Below, one piece after another: positions 1 through 5,115 of a DNA stretch of 5,115 bases. How positions within the stretch are numbered: position 1 is the stretch's first letter; each line of letters begins with the position of its first letter. The DNA is from Rikenellaceae bacterium (lineage in GTDB: Bacteria > Bacteroidota > Bacteroidia > Bacteroidales > Rikenellaceae), in contig JAITVB010000062.1 in the NCBI GenBank assembly GCA_031286025.1, forward strand, positions 1 through 5,115, in the 5' to 3' direction. The position numbers and the translations under genes were made by a program. Below the pieces are notes generated by a model. The model saw nothing but the letters and a program-made list of their open reading frames with translations. It did no database searches and had not been told where the DNA came from.

Positions 1-651
1 GGGAACGGGCGGCAGATAGGGTGCGTCGGTTTCGAGGACGATATCGGCCAGATTCATTTGGTTCGCGACCTTGGCGATCGTTGCATTCTTGTAAGTCACG
101 ACCCCGCCGATACCAAACGCGAATTTTCCGATATCCTTCAATTCGAGATACTGTTCACAGGTACCGGCGAAACTATGAAAGATCCCGCGCAATCCTGTGC
201 CGCGATAATCGTTCACGACGGCGATCATTTCCGAAAAAGCGTCGCGCGTATGCAGGACAATGGGCAGATCGTGGCGCAGCGCCAGTTCGATCTGGAAACG
301 CAACGCTTCGGTTTGCTCCCGTAAGAAGTCCTTGCTCCAATACAGGTCGAGCCCTGTTTCACCGATGGCATAAAATTTCCGTGCGGAATTTTTCAGCAGA
401 GACTCGACCAAAGCCAGTTCATTCCGGAAATCGGGATTTTCGTTGACCGAAGCGGGATGGAGGCCCATCATCGGCAAGCATACGCCGGGATAAGCGTCGG
501 TCAGGGCAAACAACCGCCCGTGCGACGCGCTGTCGATCGCAGGCAGCAGCAGCCGCTCCACGCCACACTCGGCGGCCCGGGCCAGAACAGCGTCGCGGTC
601 AGCGTCGAATGCTTCGTCGTATAAATGGGTGTGGGTGTCGATCAGGGACAT
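1..651 (-). CDS. tatD: TatD-family metal-dependent DNase/hydrolase (partial, C-terminus beyond left edge)
   Basis: Translation of the reverse strand from ATG at 651 gives 217 residues open to the window edge. TatD proteins are TIM-barrel metal-dependent hydrolases of the amidohydrolase type with DNase/exonuclease activity, acting in the cytoplasm. The family metal ligands are visible in order: His7 and His9 in IDTHTHLYD, Glu98 in IGETGLDLYW, His134 in VLHTRDA, His159 in GIFHSFAG and Asp209 in LETDAPYLPPVP. GLHPASV (His65) and FGIGGVVTYKNA are also typical. Family members are about 255-265 residues, so roughly 40 C-terminal residues are missing only because the window ends. The ATG lies 4 bp beyond the stop codon of dprA on the same strand, so the gene is probably translated from the dprA transcript; no separate promoter or clear Shine-Dalgarno sequence is seen. 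Which TatD paralogue this is, and its natural substrate, cannot be told from sequence. Confidence 0.96.
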   Translation of the reverse strand, partial: MSLIDTHTHLYDEAFDADRDAVLARAAECGVERLLLPAIDSASHGRLFALTDAYPGVCLPMMGLHPASVNENPDFRNELALVESLLKNSARKFYAIGETGLDLYWSKDFLREQTEALRFQIELALRHDLPIVLHTRDAFSEMIAVVNDYRGTGLRGIFHSFAGTCEQYLELKDIGKFAFGIGGVVTYKNATIAKVANQMNLADIVLETDAPYLPPVP

Positions 652-655
652 CGTA

Positions 656-1765
656 TCAAACGATTTCGGCCATATTGCCCGGACGCATCCGAACGGCATT
701 TTTCAATTCGAGCGTGAACAACAATGCGGAAACGGTGTACGACGGCAGATCGGTCTTCACAGCCAGGTCGTCGATCGAGAGCGCACGAGGATCGGCCAAT
801 GCCTCCATAATTTTCTTCTCGGCCGGGGGCAGGGTTTCAAACAGATCGGGTTGGCGCGCTTTTTCGCGCCTGGAAGTTTTTCCGGGCGTATCCCAGTTGA
901 GGGTTTCGAGGATATCGTTCGATTCGAGGATCATGGCCGCTTTGTTCCGTTGGATCAACAGGTTCGGCCCTTCGGACATCGGTGTGCCGACACGGCCCGG
1001 AACGGCCATCACGTCGCGGTCATAATGGAAAGCGTAGTTGGCCGTCGAAAGCGAGCCCCCGCGGCGGGCCGACTCAACCACCAACGTGCCGGTGCTCAGT
1101 CCGGCGATGATACGGTTGCGGCGCAGGAAATTGGCAGGCAGCATCTCGTGGCGCGAGTGGAACTCCGACACCAGTGCGCCGCCTTCGGCCAAAATGCGTC
1201 GGGCATGATCGCCGTGGCACTCGGGATAGATCCGGTCGAGGGGATGGGCCAACACGGCAATCGTCTTCAGTCCGTTGTCCATCGCGGCCAAGTGGGCGGC
1301 GATGTCGACCCCGTAGGCCAGGCCGCTGACCACTATCGTTTCAGGACGCGCCGGAGCAAGGCCGCCGATCAGTGCGTCGCACATCGATTTACCGTAAGAG
1401 GTGATCTTACGCGTGCCCACCACCGACAGCCAGTGATCGCTGTTAAAATCGAGGTTTCCCTTGACGTAGAGCACCAACGGCGCATCACAACACTCACGCA
1501 GGCGAGCCGGATAGCGCGGCGAAGTGATCGGCACCACCTCGATCCCGTGGTGTTCGGCAAACCGCAGTTCGGCCTCGGCTTCCGGGAAAACGCGGTGCGT
1601 GGCGAAATTCCGCAGGGCCAGGCGCGGGATGAGGGTCAATTCTTCAATCTCTTCGGGTTCGCGCTTGAGGGCCTCTTCGGCGCTGCCGAACACGTCGATC
1701 AGGCGTCGTCCGCGGATGGTGCCGATCTCAGGGATCAGCGTCAGGGCAATATCGTAAATCAGCAT
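656..1765 (-). CDS. dprA: DNA-processing protein DprA (RecA loader on single-stranded DNA)
   Basis: This is a complete 369-residue DprA/Smf protein. In characterised members it binds incoming single-stranded DNA in the cytoplasm during natural transformation and loads RecA. An N-terminal helical SAM/HhH-like region (about 1-70, IALTLIPEIG) comes first, then the Rossmann-like core (about 95-285) with SVVGTRK (114-120), SGLAYGVDIAAH (147-158), NFLRRNRIIAGLS (212-224), VVESARRGGSLSTANYA (229-245) and AVPGRVGTPMSEGPNLL (254-270). A C-terminal winged-helix DprA_WH-like domain (about 312-364) follows. The frame continues upstream to a TTG at 1813, but ATG at 1765 is preferred: it places the family's usual N-terminus (LIYDIALTLIP) at residue 2, and the extra 16 residues would overlap the promoter candidate. 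The stop is followed 4 bp later by tatD. Nothing key is missing. No competence genes are visible, so a role in natural transformation is not shown here. Confidence 0.97.
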   Translation of the reverse strand: MLIYDIALTLIPEIGTIRGRRLIDVFGSAEEALKREPEEIEELTLIPRLALRNFATHRVFPEAEAELRFAEHHGIEVVPITSPRYPARLRECCDAPLVLYVKGNLDFNSDHWLSVVGTRKITSYGKSMCDALIGGLAPARPETIVVSGLAYGVDIAAHLAAMDNGLKTIAVLAHPLDRIYPECHGDHARRILAEGGALVSEFHSRHEMLPANFLRRNRIIAGLSTGTLVVESARRGGSLSTANYAFHYDRDVMAVPGRVGTPMSEGPNLLIQRNKAAMILESNDILETLNWDTPGKTSRREKARQPDLFETLPPAEKKIMEALADPRALSIDDLAVKTDLPSYTVSALLFTLELKNAVRMRPGNMAEIV

Positions 1766-1810
1766 CGGTTGGGTCTGTTCATTCCCGTAAAAAGTCAAAA
1801 AAGAGGGAAT

Positions 1811-1841
1811 CAAATATAACTATTTTTACTCTTCCGGCCAA
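1811..1841 (-). promoter_or_regulatory. Candidate promoter for dprA-tatD (Bacteroidota type)
   Basis: Read on the minus strand, TATATTTG at 1818-1811 matches the Bacteroidota sigma-ABfr -7 consensus TAnnTTTG exactly. TTGG at 1841-1838 lies 19 bp upstream and resembles the -33 TTTG box. Transcription would start near 1805, giving a leader of about 40 nt before the dprA ATG at 1765. The box match is seen directly; its use as a promoter is inferred. It also explains why the TTG at 1813 is an unlikely start, since that codon lies inside the box. Confidence 0.6.
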
Positions 1842-1859
1842 GGGACGGGGATATTTCCG

Positions 1860-1867
1860 TATATTTG
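1860..1867 (+). promoter_or_regulatory. Candidate -7 promoter box for the HU-like gene
   Basis: TATATTTG matches the Bacteroidota -7 consensus TAnnTTTG exactly and is the same octamer as in the opposite-facing candidate. Transcription would start near 1872, leaving a leader of about 56 nt before ATG 1928. No good TTTG is found at the -33 position (about 1836-1841). That stretch coincides with the TTGG -33 candidate of the dprA promoter on the other strand, so the two promoters would lie back to back over a shared upstream patch. Confidence is lower because the -33 element is missing. Confidence 0.5.
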
Positions 1868-1903
1868 CCCGAGTAAAGTAGAAATTCCGAGTGTCGGGAG
1901 GCG

Positions 1904-1921
1904 CTTCGAGTTAACACGAAG
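1904..1921. promoter_or_regulatory. Imperfect 18-nt palindrome just before the HU-like start codon
   Basis: CTTCGAGTTAACACGAAG is its own reverse complement at 16 of 18 positions; the only mismatches are the two A's flanking the central GTTAAC. It ends 6 nt before ATG 1928 and lies in the predicted 5' leader. As DNA it could be an operator for a dimeric regulator; as RNA it could form a CUUCG/CGAAG stem that partly hides the start region. A smaller possible hairpin (TTCCGA gtg TCGGGA, one G-U pair) lies just upstream at 1885-1899. The symmetry is seen directly; function is inference. Confidence 0.35.
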
Positions 1922-1927
1922 GGAATT

Positions 1928-2818
1928 ATGATCGAACAAGTCATCCAGGATTACCTGCGCAACAACCGGCGGTTGGTGCTGCCCGAGTTCGGTGCGTTTT
2001 TGAAAAAAGAGGAGGGGACGGTGGTTTTTGTGCCGTTCCTCAACAAGGACGATGGAATATTGACCGGCCTCGTGGCCCAGGCCTATGGCGCTACGCAGGC
2101 CGAGGCGCGCGGCATCGTGGCGCAGTATGTGGCGGTGATGCGTGGGGCGATCGAGAGCGACGGCTTTTATATAATCGCCGACCTCGGCACGCTGAAATCC
2201 GATGCCAACGGCATCCTGGGGATCGATACATCGTACCGGCTCGGTGCTTCTACGGTACGTCCGGCGGCGGCTCCGGCGGTTGTTCCTGTTCCTCCTCGTC
2301 CGGCGGCGGTTCCGATTACACCGAAACCCGGGCCTGCTCCTACGCCTGCGATCGAGTTGCCCGTAGAACGACCTGTAAAACGGGAACCTGCGCCCGAAGG
2401 CTTCGCTCCGCTTCCCGTTACACCGGCGACGACAACGGCTGAACCGTCGCGACATCCCGGACGCCCGGTCAGGGAAGAGCAGCATCCGGTAAATGCCGCA
2501 AGGGACGTCGAACTAACCCCGGGACAACCCCAAACAGCCTCCCGCCCCACTCCGGCTCCCGATCCTGTTCAGGGACATCCCCAATATCCCGATCGTTCCG
2601 CACCCCCCACGGCAAAACCCGGTCGACCGGCCCGCCCCGACGGCAAGAAACCCGACGCGATCCTGATCATCGCTGTTGTGGCTGCCGCTATTGCCATTAT
2701 CGCCATGCTCTACGGCTACTTCTCGGAATCGGTGCCCGTATTCAACTTCTCCGGCCAAACCGAACAAGTTCAGGGGACCCCTGTCGAACAACCCGCTGCC
2801 CCCCCCCGCTTCCGGTAA
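1928..2818 (+). CDS. CCDC81-like HU-domain membrane protein with proline-rich linker, no SPOR domain
   Basis: The product has 296 residues. Residues 1-45 (IEQVIQDYL, LVLPEFGAF, NKDDGIL) and about 46-105 (QAEARGIVAQYVAVM, then DLGTLKSDANGILGI) fit the tandem CCDC81-like prokaryotic HU domains 1 and 2 found in Bacteroidota. Residues 111-240 are a proline/alanine-rich, probably disordered linker. A hydrophobic helix at about 244-264 (ILIIAVVAAAIAIIAMLYGYF) follows the basic stretch GRPARPDGKK, which predicts the HU-like part inside the cytoplasm and a tail of about 30 residues outside. There is no signal peptide. Many relatives carry a peptidoglycan-binding SPOR domain after such a helix; none is present here. 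A run of nine C's sits seven codons from the stop, so the C-terminus could be altered by slippage or a sequencing error. The start is ATG 1928, preceded by AAGGGAATT, a weak ribosome-site-like stretch. The precise function is unknown; a link between DNA or protein partners and the envelope is only a suggestion. Confidence 0.88.
   Translation: MIEQVIQDYLRNNRRLVLPEFGAFLKKEEGTVVFVPFLNKDDGILTGLVAQAYGATQAEARGIVAQYVAVMRGAIESDGFYIIADLGTLKSDANGILGIDTSYRLGASTVRPAAAPAVVPVPPRPAAVPITPKPGPAPTPAIELPVERPVKREPAPEGFAPLPVTPATTTAEPSRHPGRPVREEQHPVNAARDVELTPGQPQTASRPTPAPDPVQGHPQYPDRSAPPTAKPGRPARPDGKKPDAILIIAVVAAAIAIIAMLYGYFSESVPVFNFSGQTEQVQGTPVEQPAAPPRFR
2258..2314 (+). repeat. Imperfect 39-bp-period repeat in the proline-rich linker
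   Basis: CGTCCGGCGGCGGCTCCG at 2258-2275 recurs at 2297-2314 with a single base change (C to T), an offset of 39 bp or exactly 13 codons. It encodes the related peptides VRPAAAP and PRPAAVP. It probably reflects local duplication within a low-complexity linker, and in-frame changes here would alter linker length only. Confidence 0.5.
2799..2807 (+). repeat. Nine-C homopolymer near the 3' end of the HU-like gene
   Basis: Nine consecutive C's encode part of the AAPPR tail. Counting in frame, losing one C would end the protein as APPASGN with TGA at 2820-2822. Gaining one C would keep the frame open to TGA at 3010-3012, adding 67 codons beyond base 2808 and running about 90 bp into the relA reading frame. 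The run is seen directly; whether it varies in the cell or is an assembly error is not known. Confidence 0.8.
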
Positions 2819-2829
2819 CTGACGGGACA

Positions 2830-2848
2830 TATTTCGATAATCGAAATA
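2830..2848. promoter_or_regulatory. Perfect 19-nt palindrome upstream of relA (candidate operator)
   Basis: TATTTCGATAATCGAAATA has two perfect 9-bp arms around a central A. It begins 12 nt after the stop of the HU-like gene and ends 73 nt before the relA ATG. It is AT-rich within GC-rich surroundings. No run of T's follows it (next bases are GCTCCGCTCCCC), and the stem would be weak and AU-rich, so an intrinsic terminator is unlikely. A binding site for a dimeric regulator is the better reading, but no regulator is identified. Confidence 0.45.
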
Positions 2849-2881
2849 GCTCCGCTCCCCGGCAGGGCCATATTTTCCGCC

Positions 2882-2899
2882 TGTTTTTGCTGTCTTTGC
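2882..2899 (+). promoter_or_regulatory. Weak promoter candidate for relA
   Basis: Two tandem 9-mers, TGTTTTTGC and TGTCTTTGC, each contain a TGnnTTTG octamer that differs by one base from the Bacteroidota -7 consensus TAnnTTTG. They lie 24-40 bp before the ATG. No TTTG is found at the proper -33 distance for either. This is offered only as a weak candidate; relA may equally be read through from the HU-like gene 103 bp upstream. Confidence 0.2.
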
Positions 2900-2921
2900 C
2901 ACGGATCGAAACACACGCTTT

Positions 2922-5093
2922 ATGGAAACCCCGACCCGACCCCTGCTCCCCGCCGAGACCCGCCTGTTCGAGGTTGCCCGCCGCCAGTTCAGCGATTACA
3001 GCAACGCGATGATCCGCGAGGCGTCGGACCTGGCGGCCGAAAAACTGGCAGGCGAGGTGCGCTATAACGGCGAACCGTTCCTGACACACCCCGTCGAAAC
3101 GGCGCTGATCGTGTGCAACGACATCGGACTGGGGCGCAATTCGACAGTCGCCACATTGGTACAGGATGCCGTGCGGATGGGACGGATGGGTCTCGATGAA
3201 GTCGAAAAACGATTCGGCCCCGAAGTGGCCAAAGTGACCAAAGCGCTGTGCCAGATATCGGATATCGATCCTAAAATCTCGACCGAACAGGTCGACAACT
3301 TCCGGGAACTGATCCTTTCTTATGCCACCGACCCGCGGGTAATCCTCATCAAACTGGCCGACCGCCTTGAGGTGATGCGTTCGTTGGAGGACTTTCCGGC
3401 GGAAAAACGACAGAAAAAATCGTGGGAAACACTCCACCTCTATGCCGAGATCGCCCACAAATTGGGACTCTACGCGATCAAGTCCGAGATGGAAGACCTG
3501 GCGCTGAAGTACAGCTACCCGGACGAGTATGCCCATATCGTGCAAAAACTGGCCGACACGGCTGCCGAGCGCCAACAGTTCATTCACGGCTTTCTCGTGC
3601 CGATCGAGGCGAAATTGGCAGCCTCGGGCCTGAAATACCACATCAAAAGCCGCACCAAATCGGTCTACTCGATCTGGAAAAAGATGAAGCAAACGGGCGT
3701 CCCGTTCGAAGAAGTTTTTGATGTTTTTGCCATTCGCATCGTTCTCGATTGTCCGCCCGAGCAGGAAAAGCAGGCCTGTTGGAATGTCTACTCGATCGCG
3801 ACCGATTTCTACACGCCCAACCCCGAACGGATGCGCGACTGGATTTCCATTCCGAAATCCAACGGTTATGAATCGCTCCACGCCACGGTCGTGACCAAAA
3901 CCGGCAAGTGGGTCGAAGTACAGATCCGCACCGAACGGATGGATGAAGTGGCCGAGCGCGGCGTGGCCGCCCACTGGCGCTACAAGGGAGTGAAACAGAC
4001 GGGGTTGAGCAGCGAGGAATGGCTCGCCCGCCTGCGCGAGCTGATCGAAAACACCGACAACGTGCTCAACATCGCCCAAAAACTCGACACCGGCATTTCG
4101 TCGAAAGAAATTTTTGTATTCACCCCCACCGGCGATTTGCGAAAATTGCGCGAAGGAGCCACCGTACTCGACTTTGCCTACGAGATCCATTCGCGCATAG
4201 GCGAAACCTGTACCGGTGCCCGGATCAACCACCGCATCGTATCGATCCGCGAAAAACTAGCCAACGGCGACGTCGTCGAAATCCTTACCGCCAAGAATCA
4301 AAAACCCAAGCCCGACTGGCTCAACATCGTCGTCACCGGCAAGGCGCGCCAACGCATCAAGGTTTTTTTGAGGGAGGAACAAGCCAAGGCCGCCGACCTG
4401 GGCCGCGAAATCCTCGAACGCAAAATGAGAAACTGGAAGCTGACCCTTACCATGGACGAGGCCATCAGCCTCCTGTGCAAATACTACAAAATCAAGACCG
4501 GCACCGAATTCTACAGCCTGTTGGCCGAAGAAAAATTTTCGCTGTCCGAGGTCAAGGACATTGTATCCGGGAACCTCACTTCGGCCTACGCAGAAAAACC
4601 CCGCAGCGAATCGAAAACCAAAAAGGAGAGCGACAACGACGGTTGCCTGGTCATCGACGACACCCTTAAACAGGTGAGTTATAAATTCGGAAAATGCTGC
4701 AATCCCATTTTCGGAGACGAAATTTTTGCTTTCGTTACCGTCACCGCGGGCATTACCGTCCACCGGGCGGATTGCCCCAACGGCACCCGTCTGCGCGAAC
4801 GCTACCCCTACCGCATGCTCCCCGCCCGTTGGCGCAACGATACCGCCAAAGGCGCTTTCCGCGCTACCATCCGTATCCAGGGCGAAGACCGACCCGGACT
4901 CGTCAACCAAATCACCGAAACCATCACCAAAGACCTCAAGATCAACATCCGCTCGATGAACCTCGGCAACGCCGCCGGAAGCCTCTCCGGGTTGATCAAT
5001 ATCGAAGTCACCAGTACCCAAATGGTCGACATGGTCATTCACAATCTCCTAAAAATCAAAGGTGTCCAAAAAGCTTACCGCATCAATAACTGA
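2922..5093 (+). CDS. relA: RelA/SpoT-family (p)ppGpp synthetase with degenerate hydrolase domain
   Basis: This is a full-length long RSH protein of 723 residues (family usual about 700-750), which makes (p)ppGpp from ATP and GDP/GTP in the stringent response. Domains in order: pseudo-HD hydrolase (about 20-200), synthetase (about 235-355), TGS (about 395-457), helical region, Cys-rich zinc-finger-like region (C575, KCCNP at 591-595, DC at 617-618) and ACT (about 645-722). The synthetase site is intact: R244 and K246 of RTKSVYSIWKKM, K254, Asp267 in FDVFAIRI, SNGYESLH (313-320), Glu332 in VEVQIRT and GVAAHWRYK. In the hydrolase part, THP (His56), Asp82 and Asp147 remain, but the HDxxED motif reads QDAVRM and KLADRLHN reads KLADRLEV, so hydrolysis is probably lost. 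The RXKD loop reads RMRD (303-306), basic as in bifunctional Rel rather than EXDD as in proteobacterial RelA. ATG 2922 has no Shine-Dalgarno sequence. A separate SpoT-like hydrolase elsewhere is expected. The symbol relA follows from the predicted single activity. Confidence 0.95.
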   Translation: METPTRPLLPAETRLFEVARRQFSDYSNAMIREASDLAAEKLAGEVRYNGEPFLTHPVETALIVCNDIGLGRNSTVATLVQDAVRMGRMGLDEVEKRFGPEVAKVTKALCQISDIDPKISTEQVDNFRELILSYATDPRVILIKLADRLEVMRSLEDFPAEKRQKKSWETLHLYAEIAHKLGLYAIKSEMEDLALKYSYPDEYAHIVQKLADTAAERQQFIHGFLVPIEAKLAASGLKYHIKSRTKSVYSIWKKMKQTGVPFEEVFDVFAIRIVLDCPPEQEKQACWNVYSIATDFYTPNPERMRDWISIPKSNGYESLHATVVTKTGKWVEVQIRTERMDEVAERGVAAHWRYKGVKQTGLSSEEWLARLRELIENTDNVLNIAQKLDTGISSKEIFVFTPTGDLRKLREGATVLDFAYEIHSRIGETCTGARINHRIVSIREKLANGDVVEILTAKNQKPKPDWLNIVVTGKARQRIKVFLREEQAKAADLGREILERKMRNWKLTLTMDEAISLLCKYYKIKTGTEFYSLLAEEKFSLSEVKDIVSGNLTSAYAEKPRSESKTKKESDNDGCLVIDDTLKQVSYKFGKCCNPIFGDEIFAFVTVTAGITVHRADCPNGTRLRERYPYRMLPARWRNDTAKGAFRATIRIQGEDRPGLVNQITETITKDLKINIRSMNLGNAAGSLSGLINIEVTSTQMVDMVIHNLLKIKGVQKAYRINN

Positions 5094-5115
5094 GTGGGGA
5101 GACCGCCTCTGACCG

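Noticed and set aside
1766..1813. Extended dprA start at TTG 1813 (16 extra residues)
   Set aside because: The extension has no family match, uses a rare start codon, and its first codon lies inside the exact TATATTTG promoter box. ATG 1765 gives the normal DprA N-terminus.
629..1819. A 396-codon open frame on the plus strand opposite dprA
   Set aside because: It is antisense to dprA, whose motifs are unmistakable over the same bases. Its translation is rich in H, Q, R and G with no recognisable domain, as expected for the complement of a GC-rich coding frame.
1826..2485. A 219-codon minus-strand frame across the divergent promoter region and the HU-like gene
   Set aside because: It is arginine-rich with RR/NRR runs, which is the complement of the proline-rich linker codons, and it would read through the promoter candidates.
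2830..2848. Intrinsic terminator for the HU-like gene
   Set aside because: The hairpin would have an AU-rich stem and no following U tract, so termination here is not supported; it was kept as a possible protein-binding site.
2742..4232. A 496-codon open frame on the minus strand opposite relA and the end of the HU-like gene
   Set aside because: It runs antisense through the RelA hydrolase and synthetase motifs and across the intergenic gap. Its product shows no domain or plausible start context, so the length follows from codon bias of the real gene.
4257..5042. A 261-codon open frame on the minus strand opposite the C-terminal half of relA
   Set aside because: The same bases encode the end of the TGS domain, the Cys-rich region and the ACT domain on the plus strand. 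The antisense product is a glycine- and valine-rich string without motifs.
5094..5115. Terminator or downstream gene start after relA
   Set aside because: Only 22 bases remain. They allow no more than a 3-bp stem by eye and contain no start codon in a convincing context.

Overview
The window looks like chromosomal DNA from a GC-rich member of the Bacteroidota, most likely an Alistipes/Rikenellaceae-type genome. Four things point that way: a CCDC81-like prokaryotic HU domain pair in one gene, two copies of the Bacteroidota -7 promoter box (TAnnTTTG, here TATATTTG) back to back between divergent genes, start codons mostly without a clear Shine-Dalgarno sequence, and Bacteroidota-like forms of DprA and RelA. 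The genus is an inference from sequence style; no search was run.

Layout. Bases 1-651 (minus strand) hold the first 217 codons of a TatD-family metal-dependent DNase; its C-terminus lies beyond the left edge. Just upstream, at 656-1765 on the same strand and only 4 bp away, is a complete dprA (DNA-processing protein A). The two almost certainly form a dprA-tatD transcription unit. Bases 1766-1927 are a divergent intergenic region with one promoter candidate for each direction and an imperfect 18-nt palindrome next to the rightward start codon. Bases 1928-2818 (plus) encode a 296-residue protein with an N-terminal HU-like domain pair, a long proline-rich linker, a single membrane helix and a short tail, with a 9-C homopolymer near its 3' end. 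Bases 2819-2921 are a short intergenic region with a perfect 19-nt palindrome. Bases 2922-5093 (plus) encode a long RelA/SpoT homologue whose (p)ppGpp synthetase site looks intact but whose hydrolase site has lost several key residues. The last 22 bases hold nothing I recognise.

How the genes fit together. The left half concerns DNA handling: DprA loads RecA on incoming single strands and TatD is a nuclease. The right half holds a probable membrane-anchored HU-like protein of unknown role followed by the likely dedicated stringent-response alarmone synthetase. There is no sign of a mobile element, CRISPR array, tRNA or rRNA. Most of the window is ordinary core genome. The points worth a second look are the HU-like membrane protein (no SPOR domain, C-tract at its end), the dead hydrolase site in the RelA homologue, and the two palindromes flanking the HU-like gene.
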